NCBI GenBank assembly: GCA_013204585.1
Contig: JABMNL010000040.1
Coordinates: 62,001-126,000 of the forward strand
Reading direction: 5' to 3'
DNA length: 64,000 nt
Source of the DNA: SAR202 cluster bacterium
GTDB lineage: Bacteria; Chloroflexota; Dehalococcoidia; Lucifugimonadales; UBA3495
The notes below the pieces were generated by a model. It saw only the letters and a list, made by a program, of their open reading frames with translations, did no database searches and was not told where the DNA came from. Positions 23,298 to 31,711 of the stretch are shown here, piece after piece. The position numbers and the translations under genes were made by a program. How positions within the stretch are numbered: position 1 is the first letter of the stretch; each line of letters starts with the position of its first letter.

Positions 23298-25958
23298 CTA
23301 ACTGTGGTCCGATGTGCGGTGACCATTCACGATTTTCGCCGGAGTCACCATGTACAACAATGATGGCAGCACCAACAGGGCTGCCACAGCGGCCAGGAAG
23401 ATCATTATTGCCGTCAAGATTCCGTAAGCCGCGAACATGGGCATGGGCGCGAACGCCATGACGACAAACCCGATGATACTGGTGGCAGCCGAAGCCATCA
23501 GCGCCACTCCGGTACCGGCCACCGTCCTGCGCATGGCCCGTTCCCGCTCCCCGGTTATTTCCAGCTCTTGCCGGAAACGTTCGGTGAAATGCACTGAATA
23601 GTCGATGCCCACCCCAATGGATACGGCCGCAATGGTGGCGGTGATGAAATTAAGCCCAAACCCAAAGCCGTGCATGAAGGCGTAGAGCCAGGCAACCACC
23701 AGCCCGATGGGCACAATCGTGACCAGCCCAAAACGCACCGACCGCATGGCCACGACCACCAGCACCAAACAGGCAATCAGGGCGATGGGAAACGCGCGCT
23801 GCAGACCGTTGGTGGTGGCGTCCAACGCGGCCTGACGCGTGTATGGAGACCCGGTCAGCCCAGCGAATGAGATGGCCGGGTTTTCCTCCAGCAGCACCAC
23901 GGCGGCGGTTAGGGTCTCGCGGGACTTGATGACGTTGGCCTGTTCTCTGGTTCCCGGTATCCCGAATATCAAGGTCGTGGCATCTTCTTGTGCGCCCGAC
24001 AGGTCGTGGAATAGCGTTTCACCAACCTCCAGGTAGTCGTAAATGTTCTGGGTTGGACTCTGCGGCACCCCGTTCACGGCAATGTAGTCGTATATCGCCT
24101 TTAGCTGCTCCTGAGATTCAGGCCGCTGGTAGGTCTTGTCCGCGTATTGAGTCGTGCTTGCGCCGGAACCCGGTTCCAGGGAGACTCCCGAGGCCTCCTC
24201 AATTTGGGCACGGGCGTACTCCGAGTTCATCACCTGATTTAGCACAACAAACAGCGGCCTAGCCTGAAGTGTCGCCTCACCGTAGTCGTTCTTGGCCACG
24301 TTGGGGTCCGAGACCAACCGTAGCCGGAAATCATCTAGCGCGGTCAGGGCTTCCGAATTCGTCAGGTCGCCCCGCACGTAGATGATGGCTGGTTCGCCGC
24401 CGGTGTCCCTAAGATGTTCATCAAGCTTGTCCAAGCTCACAACAAAGTCGGAATCCTTTTTGAAGAAGTCCTTGACGTCGAAGGTGGCCTCCAACTGGAA
24501 GGCGTAGAACCCGGCGACGGCGGTGACAATCGCTGCGGTCACCAGAACCAAGTGCCACCTTCTAGCCAGCACCAGCAGCGGTTTCACCATTAGGGAACGC
24601 TCCCGCTCTGCGCTCATTTCGCTGGACTCGGTCGCCTGAATCGAGACTGCTGCGCCCCGCCCAAACCGCCGGGCCTCCAGCCTCATGTAGGCCAAGGGGA
24701 CCACCAGGCCAAGGATTAAGAAAGCCGCCAAGGTGGCCAGCGCCGCACCGATGCCGAATCCAATCACTGTTTCAATGCCTGCTGATGTGTTGGACAAGAA
24801 CGCTATGGAGTCCGTTAAGAAGGCCAAGACCAGCGCGGTCAAGACGGCGGCGATTCCGGTGCGAAAGGCGCTGCGTGGTTCGAGCCCCAGCCGACGTTCC
24901 TGCCGGTAGCGGTTCACCGCGTGAATCGCGAAGTCGGCTCCCAGGGAAATCATGGCGATGGGCACAATAAAGTCCAACGTGGTGGACGAGTTAAGCCCCA
25001 CCAGGTTGGCGAGTCCCTTGAGCCAGATAATCATGGAAACCAAGCCCACGCCGGTAAGGAGTACCAGCAAGCCCGAGCGCATGGCTACCCCGACCACGAT
25101 CAGCACGGCGATGAGAGTTGCCATGATGAAGGGGACGGCGGTGTTCACCTCATCCGCTATCTCCAGGCTGGCATCAATGGCCACGCCCCACAGTTCGTAG
25201 CTTTCCTGATCGCCGCGTAAGATTTCTTGGACCTTGCGACTGAAATGCTCTTTGCCAGTATTTATGGGATTGCCGGTGGTGCTGATACTCAGGCCGCCGC
25301 CGCCCAGTAATTCATTGTCGGCAAAGACGCCAAAGGCGTACGCGGGCGCTGACCAATACTCGATTTCTTGGCCGAGCACCACACGGGTTTCCACCGCTTT
25401 CTGGCTAGAAAGTTGGTCCTTCAACCAATCGGTGCGCGGGTCGTTAAAGACCGTGGCGACCGCGACCTTCACCTCGTCTTCAGTCGCCCGGTCCAAGCTG
25501 GTGTTCAACAGTGGATGAGCGGCGAGCGCCTCCTGCACGGCGTCAGCCAGGGTGAAGATGCCGATTACCGGTTGTTGCCGGTCGGCATCGAAGCCGTTGT
25601 ACAGGTACGGTTGGCTGGGCAGGTCGGGAGGGTTGAGTTGGCCTGCAATATCGGCCTCCCTGACTCTCTGTGAATTCTGCAACAACTCCAGCAGCGGCTG
25701 CCGGGTTAGCAGGTCTCCACCCCTGGCTTCCACCAGGTAAAAGGGCGTGAATACCCGGCGTGGCAACTGGGCGTCCACAGTGTCCTGAAGGTCATACACC
25801 GGCCCGCCCGGATTATCGGAAGCGTCTTGGTCCGGCGTCATGAAAACCATGGGCACGGCCAATGCCGCAGTCAGGAGGACCGTGAAGAGAATCAGCCAAC
25901 CGGACTGGGCCTCCAAAAACGTGGTTATCTTCAGCGAAAAAGGGTTTTCAGAGGACAT
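23298..25958 (-). CDS. MMPL/RND-superfamily transporter
   Basis: An 886-residue exporter with the duplicated RND layout: an N-terminal helix, a large extracytoplasmic loop (about residues 55-255), six helices, then a second helix-loop-helices unit. The intramembrane motif appears as DFAIHAVNRYRQE in the first half and GIDYSVHFTERFRQE in the second. This MMPL/HpnN-like class exports lipids or hydrophobic compounds using proton motive force. The ATG at 25956-25958 overlaps the end of ruvX by 11 bp, so it is translated from the alaS-ruvX transcript. The cargo is unknown. Confidence 0.88.
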   Translation of the reverse strand: MSSENPFSLKITTFLEAQSGWLILFTVLLTAALAVPMVFMTPDQDASDNPGGPVYDLQDTVDAQLPRRVFTPFYLVEARGGDLLTRQPLLELLQNSQRVREADIAGQLNPPDLPSQPYLYNGFDADRQQPVIGIFTLADAVQEALAAHPLLNTSLDRATEDEVKVAVATVFNDPRTDWLKDQLSSQKAVETRVVLGQEIEYWSAPAYAFGVFADNELLGGGGLSISTTGNPINTGKEHFSRKVQEILRGDQESYELWGVAIDASLEIADEVNTAVPFIMATLIAVLIVVGVAMRSGLLVLLTGVGLVSMIIWLKGLANLVGLNSSTTLDFIVPIAMISLGADFAIHAVNRYRQERRLGLEPRSAFRTGIAAVLTALVLAFLTDSIAFLSNTSAGIETVIGFGIGAALATLAAFLILGLVVPLAYMRLEARRFGRGAAVSIQATESSEMSAERERSLMVKPLLVLARRWHLVLVTAAIVTAVAGFYAFQLEATFDVKDFFKKDSDFVVSLDKLDEHLRDTGGEPAIIYVRGDLTNSEALTALDDFRLRLVSDPNVAKNDYGEATLQARPLFVVLNQVMNSEYARAQIEEASGVSLEPGSGASTTQYADKTYQRPESQEQLKAIYDYIAVNGVPQSPTQNIYDYLEVGETLFHDLSGAQEDATTLIFGIPGTREQANVIKSRETLTAAVVLLEENPAISFAGLTGSPYTRQAALDATTNGLQRAFPIALIACLVLVVVAMRSVRFGLVTIVPIGLVVAWLYAFMHGFGFGLNFITATIAAVSIGVGIDYSVHFTERFRQELEITGERERAMRRTVAGTGVALMASAATSIIGFVVMAFAPMPMFAAYGILTAIMIFLAAVAALLVLPSLLYMVTPAKIVNGHRTSDHS

Positions 25959-26370
25959 GGGACTCCAAATAGCGTTGCAGAATCAGAGCCGCCGCCGTCT
26001 CATCAACCGTTGATCTTTCCCTGGATGGTTGAACGCCAGACTCCCGCAACAACCCCTCGGCCTCCACGCTGGTAAATCGCTCGTCCATTTCGTGGATGGT
26101 CAGAGTTGTTTCTTTTTTGAGCGCCCGTATAAAGCCTCGGGCCAGTTTGGCAGACTGTCCCGCCGCGCCGTCTAGGGTGTAGGGAATGCCGACAACAATG
26201 CCCTGGGCGTTCCGGTCCTGGGCGGCGGCGATGACTTGTTGGACGTCTTGAGTCAGCTTGCTGCGGGTGATATATCCGGCAGGCAGCACCATGCCGCCGG
26301 GGCCGTTGACCGCCAGACCGATGCGTCGTTCGCCAAGGTCGAGGGCAATCAGCTTTGGTTGGTCGGCCAT
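25948..26370 (-). CDS. ruvX: Holliday junction resolvase-like RuvX (YqgF)
   Basis: 140 residues with the RNase H-like YqgF fold: LIALDLGERRIGLAVN at the start with the catalytic aspartate, IVVGIPYTLDGAAGQSA in the middle, and MDERFTSVEAEGLL plus DETAAALILQRYL at the end, supplying the other acidic positions. It acts in pre-16S rRNA processing and is annotated historically as a resolvase. ATG 26368-26370 is preferred; the open frame upstream overlaps alaS. The 7-bp gap after alaS reproduces the widespread alaS-ruvX pairing. Confidence 0.93.
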   Translation of the reverse strand: MADQPKLIALDLGERRIGLAVNGPGGMVLPAGYITRSKLTQDVQQVIAAAQDRNAQGIVVGIPYTLDGAAGQSAKLARGFIRALKKETTLTIHEMDERFTSVEAEGLLRESGVQPSRERSTVDETAAALILQRYLESHVL

Positions 26371-26377
26371 TACCAGG

Positions 26378-29300
26378 TTAAGACAACGCCTGACGCACCA
26401 GGGCAGGAACGCCACCCAGGGCCTCGTCTACTTTCTCTGGCTGCTTGCCGCCAGCCTGGGCCATCTCGGGGCGTCCGCCGCCACCGCCGCCCATGACCTT
26501 GGCGGTGTCCCGGGCGATATTCCCGGCGTGGAGCCCTCGTTTCACCAGGTCGGGGGTCACCATGGTGATTAGTATGGGACTGCCTTCAACAACTGCGGCC
26601 AGAGCCACCACGACACTGCCAAGTTTGTCTCTGAGAAAGTCGGCCATCTCCCGCATACCGTCGGCGCTGCCAGCCGATGTCAGGCCCGCAACTACCTTCA
26701 CGCCGTCAACGTCCTGAACCTTTCCAAGCAGCTCTTCGGCCTCGCCACGCAGCGAGGTTTTCTGGAAACCCTCCAACTGTTTACGCAGGCCATCATTCTC
26801 TCCAATAAAGCTATCGAGACGCGCTTCCAGGTCGGCCACCGGCGTCTGTAATTTCTGGGAGATGGCTTCCAATCGGTCGGACTGCTGCTGGAAAAGTTCC
26901 ACAGCCGCCCGGCCAGTTACTGCTTCAATACGGCGCATACCGCCGCCAATGCTGGACTCGCCCAACACCACCAAGGTGCCGACTTGGCCGGTGGCGGCAA
27001 CGTGGGTGCCACCGCAGACCTCAACACTGAACGCACCCTTGTTAGCAGAATCCCCATTGGCCATCGTCACAACACGAACCACGTCGCCGTAGCGGTCGCC
27101 GAAGAAGGCCAGAGCGCCCTCGCGTACCGCTTCGCTATAGCTGGTCTCGTGGGAGGTCACGGTGAGGTTGCCCCGGACTTTCTCGTTGGCCATGGACTGC
27201 ACCGATAAAAGCTCGTCGCGAGTCAGCGCGCTTACGTGGCTAAAGTCAAAGCGTAGCCGTTCGGGCGCACATAGCGACCCGGCCTGCCTAACGTGGGGGC
27301 CAAGCACCGAGCGCAGAGCGGCATGGAGGATGTGGGTGCCGCTGTGGTTGCGGGAGGAGTCGAGACGACGCTCGATTTCCACTTGGGCGGTCACCGTTTC
27401 GCCCACAGTTATGTCACCTTGTTGAACGGAGCCACGTTGGACAATCAGCCCTGCCACCGGACTCTGGGTGTCTTCCACCAAGACGACTCCGTTGGGGCCG
27501 CGAATCGCACCCCGATCGCCCAATTGTCCGCCGCCCTCGGCATAGAAGGGGGACTGGCTGATTACGATTTCGACCTGTTGACCCTGGGTAGCATGGTCCA
27601 CGGATTCCGCTCGTCCTGAGCCTGTCGAAGGGCTGACCAGAATGGCCGCAATCTTGGACTCCTGCTCCGTCAGGGAATAGCCAACAAACTCGCTGGAGCC
27701 TAAGCCCAAGTCGGAGTACGAGGTCTTCATATCCATGCCACCAGAGAACGATCCCGAGGAACGGGACTGCGCCTTCTGGGCTTCCATCTCCCGGTCGAAG
27801 CTCTCTTCATCAACTTCGAAATCTTCTTGTCGTGCTATCTCCTTGGTCAATTCAATGGAGAACCCATAGGTGTCATGTAAGAGGAAAGCTTCAACGCCCG
27901 ATAACACCTTCGGCGGTTTTTCCCCACGGTCTAGATACGAATGGATGATCGGAAGGGTTAGTTCATCAACAACCTTGTTCCTTCTTTTACTATCAATTTC
28001 GACATATTCGAGGACGGACTTTTTGGGCTCAACGGCTACCTCCCAAAGCTCCGAGGCCCCTCCTCTAAAGGCCAATATCTCCCTCAGGAGCTGCTCACCG
28101 GAAGTAAGAGTCCTAAAGAATTGCTGTTCCTCTCGTCGAATCGTGTCAGTGATGAATCCTTGCTGCCGCTGTAGGTCTTCGTAAACCAAGCCCATGTGGT
28201 CAACGACGCTCTCTATAACCGGGATAAGGAACGAACTACCTTCGCTGTATTCCTTAACACGAATTTTCTTTTCGCGGTCGAAGTGCTGTAGCGTCGAAAA
28301 GAAATCATTAACACTCTCTACCTCTCTAGAAGATTCCCGTGGAAACGGTACAGCAAGTCGGAGTAGACGGAGTTCATAATACATAGCCCGCCGAATGATG
28401 CGCCTTAACACGTGACCGCGGCTGTCGTTACTAGGTATCACACCATCGGCGATAAGAAATGCTGCTGCCCGAGCATGCTCCGCCACCACCCGTAAAGCGT
28501 AGTCTGTCTCTGTATTGGCTCCATATTCGGTGCCAGTTATTTCGCAGACCCGGTCAATAATGGGAACGAACAGGTCGGTCTCGTAAATATTGTTCTTGCC
28601 CTGCAGGATGACCGCCGCCCGTTCTAGGCCCATGCCGGTGTCGACGCTGGGGGCGGGCAGGGGAGTGCGGTTGCGCTGGGAGTCCTGGTAGTACTGCATG
28701 AACACCAGGTTCCACAGTTCGACGAACCGCTCACAGTCGCAGTTGGGGTGGCAGCCGTCGATGGGCAAAGACTCGCCCGTTGCCAGTTCTTTTCGGAACT
28801 GAGCAGTCAAAGCGTCGGGCGGCATCATTTTGCCGTTGTGGCAGCCCTTCTCTAGGCCGCCGTCATAGTGAACCTCGGAGCAGGGGCCGGTTGGGCCTTC
28901 GTTGCCGGCGGGGCCCCACCAGTTGTCCTTGTCGCCGTAGCGGTAGATGCGGTCCAGCGGCACGCCAATCTGGTCCCGCCAAATTGCGAATGCTTCTTCG
29001 TCGTCCAAATGAATCGTTACGTAGAGCCGTTGCGGATCCAGCTTGAAAAGCTCGGTTACCAACTCCCAGCAGAAGCCAACGGCCTCTTCTTTAAAGTAGT
29101 CGCCGATGCTGAAATTCCCCAGCATCTCAAAGAAGGTCAGGTGCTTGTGGTCGCCCACTTCATCGATATCGGTGGTGCGGAAGCTCTTTTGGCTGCTGGT
29201 GAGCCGCTTGGACGGGGGCGTCTGCTCGCCCATGAAGAAGGGCTTGAACGGCACCATCCCCGCACTGGTAAAAAGCAAAGTTGGGTCGCCAGCCGGTATC

Positions 29301-29380
29301 AACGAAGCCGAGGGCATATGCTGGTGCCCCTTGCTCTCAAAGAATTTAATAAATGAGTCCCTAATCTGGTCGCCGTTCAT
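26378..29380 (-). CDS. alaS: Alanyl-tRNA synthetase with extra insertions
   Basis: At 1000 residues it is clearly longer than the usual 870-900. The catalytic core is intact (FTSAGMVPFKPFF, FEMLGNFSIGDYF), as are the editing domain (HSGTHILHAAL and CGGTHVAATGQVG, zinc/editing residues) and the C-terminal domain. A Cys-rich insert lies at about 175-215. Two further insertions, at about 342-385 and 437-490, flank the end of the tRNA-recognition region and are encoded by visibly AT-richer DNA (about 27.9-28.4 kb). A dispersed repeat supplies residues near STGSGRAESVD. It heads the alaS-ruvX-MMPL operon with a clear promoter. Function is not in doubt. Confidence 0.95.
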   Translation of the reverse strand: MNGDQIRDSFIKFFESKGHQHMPSASLIPAGDPTLLFTSAGMVPFKPFFMGEQTPPSKRLTSSQKSFRTTDIDEVGDHKHLTFFEMLGNFSIGDYFKEEAVGFCWELVTELFKLDPQRLYVTIHLDDEEAFAIWRDQIGVPLDRIYRYGDKDNWWGPAGNEGPTGPCSEVHYDGGLEKGCHNGKMMPPDALTAQFRKELATGESLPIDGCHPNCDCERFVELWNLVFMQYYQDSQRNRTPLPAPSVDTGMGLERAAVILQGKNNIYETDLFVPIIDRVCEITGTEYGANTETDYALRVVAEHARAAAFLIADGVIPSNDSRGHVLRRIIRRAMYYELRLLRLAVPFPRESSREVESVNDFFSTLQHFDREKKIRVKEYSEGSSFLIPVIESVVDHMGLVYEDLQRQQGFITDTIRREEQQFFRTLTSGEQLLREILAFRGGASELWEVAVEPKKSVLEYVEIDSKRRNKVVDELTLPIIHSYLDRGEKPPKVLSGVEAFLLHDTYGFSIELTKEIARQEDFEVDEESFDREMEAQKAQSRSSGSFSGGMDMKTSYSDLGLGSSEFVGYSLTEQESKIAAILVSPSTGSGRAESVDHATQGQQVEIVISQSPFYAEGGGQLGDRGAIRGPNGVVLVEDTQSPVAGLIVQRGSVQQGDITVGETVTAQVEIERRLDSSRNHSGTHILHAALRSVLGPHVRQAGSLCAPERLRFDFSHVSALTRDELLSVQSMANEKVRGNLTVTSHETSYSEAVREGALAFFGDRYGDVVRVVTMANGDSANKGAFSVEVCGGTHVAATGQVGTLVVLGESSIGGGMRRIEAVTGRAAVELFQQQSDRLEAISQKLQTPVADLEARLDSFIGENDGLRKQLEGFQKTSLRGEAEELLGKVQDVDGVKVVAGLTSAGSADGMREMADFLRDKLGSVVVALAAVVEGSPILITMVTPDLVKRGLHAGNIARDTAKVMGGGGGGRPEMAQAGGKQPEKVDEALGGVPALVRQALS
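27607..27632. repeat. Dispersed repeat element inside alaS
   Basis: The stretch CCGCTCGTCCTGAGCCTGTC followed by GAAGGG matches the intergenic palindromic repeats at 53.9, 54.1 and 55.4 kb. It is read in frame as part of alaS, adding a short Ser/Gly/Arg-rich peptide near the editing domain. Confidence 0.75.
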
Positions 29381-29399
29381 CGGTTTCCTTAGTGATTTC

Positions 29400-29431
29400 T
29401 AGGCTCCTGCCCAGTTAAAAGGCGGAGCCTA
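29400..29431 (-). promoter_or_regulatory. Hairpin in the alaS leader
   Basis: TAGGCTCC and GGAGCCTA form a perfect 8-bp inverted repeat with a 16-base loop, about 20 bp upstream of the alaS ATG and close to its AAGGA. It lacks a T-tract, so a regulatory or stability role is more likely than termination. Confidence 0.5.
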
Positions 29432-29467
29432 AGTTACGAATTTCGCTGCCTAATGTGCCTGATTGGA

Positions 29468-29496
29468 ATTGTATTTGACCCGGCATAGGCAGTCAA
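29468..29496 (-). promoter_or_regulatory. Promoter for alaS
   Basis: Minus strand: -35 TTGACT (29491-29496), 17-bp spacer, -10 TACAAT (29468-29473). The leader would be about 80 bases and contains the hairpin at 29400-29431. Confidence 0.65.
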
Positions 29497-29596
29497 CGGC
29501 TTCGGCCGCGCCCCATACCGTTATTATCGTCAGGTGTTTCAGGGAAACACGAGAAACGCGACGGCCGATAATGCTTCTTACTTGCCATAATCATGC

Positions 29597-29625
29597 TTGA
29601 CCCATTCGGTTGACGACCGTAAAAT
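29597..29625 (+). promoter_or_regulatory. Promoter for the SWIM-domain gene
   Basis: -35 TTGACC (29597-29602), 17-bp spacer, -10 TAAAAT (29620-29625). It is divergent from the alaS promoter, about 100 bp away. Confidence 0.65.
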
Positions 29626-29691
29626 TTAATCGACGGACGTGAATTTTTTGGACCCACACCGCGTCCACTGTCGGTTAGGTAGGAGGTGTTG

Positions 29692-29946
29692 ATGGACTCC
29701 AGCATTATCGGCAAAATCGAAAAGGCCAAGCAATACTCAGAACAGAAGGAGCGGGTGAACATTACGAGTTTCGCAGCCACCTTCCAGGGCAATCACGACC
29801 AATATGATGTCCGATTCGAAGACGGCGCTTGGCGTTGCCAATGCCATTTCTTCACCACTAGAGAAGTCTGCAGCCACACCATGGCCATGCAGCGAATCCT
29901 AGAAGATATGCTGACCAAACAACCCGAGCCGGTGCCCATAAGTTAG
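29692..29946 (+). CDS. Small SWIM zinc-finger protein
   Basis: An 84-residue protein made of little more than a SWIM domain: strands around NITSFAATFQGNHDQYDVRF, then WRCQCHFFTTREVCSHTMAM, giving C-x-C-x8-C-x-H. SWIM fingers bind DNA or protein partners and are usually part of SWI2/SNF2 helicases or transposases; free-standing ones are uncharacterised. The start ATG 29692 has AGGAGG at an ideal 5-base distance. Its own promoter and strong terminator make it a monocistronic unit, so it is expressed independently of alaS and hemA. Confidence 0.85.
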   Translation: MDSSIIGKIEKAKQYSEQKERVNITSFAATFQGNHDQYDVRFEDGAWRCQCHFFTTREVCSHTMAMQRILEDMLTKQPEPVPIS

Positions 29947-29966
29947 GACACCCACATAAGCGTTCA

Positions 29967-30000
29967 AAAAAAGCCTCCGCAGAAGTGCGGAGGCTTTTTA
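29967..30000 (+). terminator. Rho-independent terminator after the SWIM gene
   Basis: GCCTCCGC and GCGGAGGC form a perfect 8-bp stem around a short AGAAGT loop, flanked by A7 on the left and T5 on the right, so it could act in both directions. Confidence 0.9.
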
Positions 30001-30021
30001 GTGTGTTGGCGTTTTAACGCG

Positions 30022-30050
30022 TTGACAGTGGAGAGTGGGCCTATTAAACT
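30022..30050 (+). promoter_or_regulatory. Candidate promoter for hemA and the cobalamin genes
   Basis: -35 TTGACA (30022-30027), 17-bp spacer, -10 TAAACT (30045-30050). It would give a long leader of about 185 bases containing the phased repeats at 30076-30115. Confidence 0.5.
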
Positions 30051-30075
30051 CTCATGTAGCCCAAAACTTTAGGCT

Positions 30076-30115
30076 AGATTTTAACAGATTTCAATAGATT
30101 TTAACAGATTTTTAT
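30076..30115. repeat. Four phased 10-bp AT-rich repeats upstream of hemA
   Basis: Four successive 10-mers all begin AGATTT: AGATTTTAAC, AGATTTCAAT, AGATTTTAAC, AGATTTTTAT. T-tracts in step with the helical turn are the classical cause of intrinsic DNA bending. Confidence 0.85.
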
Positions 30116-30240
30116 AGCCTTACAGACCGGTCAGTCCGGCCTGGTAAGGCGATTGCCACCTATTCTTTCCTGATATTTTCCATGATAATCACTACGCGGA
30201 TAATAAATTCGCGCCCGGGTTCGCACCATGAGTCCGCCCC

Positions 30241-31602
30241 GTGAGTGACAACAACCCACCGACGGACCGCTACATCCCAGGAGAGAACTTGGAATTCCTA
30301 GTCGTTGGCCTTAATCACCGTACCGCGCCCGTTGAGGTTCGGGAGCAGCTCGCGTTGAATAAAGAGCAGCTCCCCGCCGCCCTCAGCGCCATGACCGACA
30401 ATGGCGTGCCCGGCGTGATTTTGTCCACCTGCAACCGCTCCGAGTTCTATACGTTAGACACCCTGGGAGACACCCCAGGCATTTCCCACAACGGTTCGCT
30501 GCCCAGTCCCGAGGCTGGGGCCGACCGGGTGAAACAATTCCTGGTCGAGAAATTTGGCGTCTCCCTTTTGGACGTTGACCGCTATCTCTACGTCTACCGA
30601 GGCTACGATTGCATCCACCACCTGTTCCGTGTGGCCTCCAGCTTAGATTCGATGATTCTGGGCGAAGAACAGATTATTGGCCAGGTGCGCGACGCCTATG
30701 AAGCGGCAACCAAAGCTGGCACCGTCCAGGGGCCGCTGGCCCAACTCTTCCAGCAGGCGCTTCGGGTGGGACGAAGAATCAGGCGCGAGACAGGCATCAG
30801 CAGAAACGCCCTATCGGTAAGCCGGGCCTGTGTTGAATTGGCAAAATCGGTGCTGGGAGACCTGAGCAGCCGCCGTGTCTTGGTGGTCGGCGCCGGGGAA
30901 GCTGGTGAACTGGCCGCCGAGGTCCTGAGCATTTCCGGTGTGAGCGACATCACGGTCACCAACCGCACCTACTCGCGGGCCGCCGAACTGGCCGCGAATC
31001 TCTCTGGCCACGCAATACCCTTCGACGGCATGGCCAAAGCTCTTCAAGATTCGGATATTGTCATCGGCTGCACCGGGTCTCCGGGATACGTGCTGCAAGC
31101 GGGTATGGTTGTCGAAACCATGGCCACCCGCCCAGACCGGCCCCTATTCCTCATCGACATCGCAGTGCCCAGGGATATTGACCCCGAGGCCGCCCTCGTG
31201 CACAACGTCTTCTTAAACGACGTTGACGACCTGGAATCGGCTTCCCAGGCCAGCCGGGAGAAGAAGGCCAAGGAAGCGGAATGGGCCGAGGAATTGGCCA
31301 CCGACGAGGCCCAGCAGTTCCGTCAATGGTGCTTGGATTTGGAAGCTCTGCCCACGGTAATCGAGCTTCGGAACCGCGCCGACCAGGTGCGCTCCATGGA
31401 ACTGCATAAGACCACTAGGAAACTGAACGGCAAGCTGGACGCCGAAGCCCTGGAGTCCCTGGACGCAATGACCAGGGCCATCGTTAACAAGCTGCTCCAT
31501 GACCCGACCATGTTCTTGAAAGAGCGTAAAGGCTCGGAAGAACTACAGGTCGCCAGGGACATATTTCGCCTGAGTGAAGAAGGCCACAAAAGCCCCGATT
31601 AA
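30241..31602 (+). CDS. hemA: Glutamyl-tRNA reductase
   Basis: A 453-residue NADPH-dependent enzyme reducing glutamyl-tRNA(Glu) to glutamate-1-semialdehyde, the committed step of C5 tetrapyrrole synthesis. It shows VGLNHRTAPVEVRE, the catalytic cysteine in STCNRSE, LGEEQIIGQVRDAY, the NADPH domain (VLVVGAGEAGELAAEVL) and the C-terminal dimerisation helix. Length is slightly above the usual 420-430 because of an N-terminal extension of about 15 residues. The GTG start at 30241 has no obvious ribosome binding site. It precedes the cobalamin run on the same strand with a 109-bp gap, so heme and B12 precursors are probably controlled together; hemL, hemB and hemC are not in the window. Confidence 0.95.
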   Translation: MSDNNPPTDRYIPGENLEFLVVGLNHRTAPVEVREQLALNKEQLPAALSAMTDNGVPGVILSTCNRSEFYTLDTLGDTPGISHNGSLPSPEAGADRVKQFLVEKFGVSLLDVDRYLYVYRGYDCIHHLFRVASSLDSMILGEEQIIGQVRDAYEAATKAGTVQGPLAQLFQQALRVGRRIRRETGISRNALSVSRACVELAKSVLGDLSSRRVLVVGAGEAGELAAEVLSISGVSDITVTNRTYSRAAELAANLSGHAIPFDGMAKALQDSDIVIGCTGSPGYVLQAGMVVETMATRPDRPLFLIDIAVPRDIDPEAALVHNVFLNDVDDLESASQASREKKAKEAEWAEELATDEAQQFRQWCLDLEALPTVIELRNRADQVRSMELHKTTRKLNGKLDAEALESLDAMTRAIVNKLLHDPTMFLKERKGSEELQVARDIFRLSEEGHKSPD

Positions 31603-31711
31603 CCCCTCCACTTAACCGCCTAACGCTTGTCTTCAATTTGTCTTCCATGCTCCCCCTGCCCACGCACCGCGAAACCGGCTATAATGACTCACCAGTATTA
31701 TTGGGATTGTT

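Noticed and set aside
31603-31711. Cobalamin riboswitch before the cbi genes
   Set aside because: The gap is only 109 bp and I find no B12-box-like sequence, so it cannot hold the normal approximately 200-nt element.
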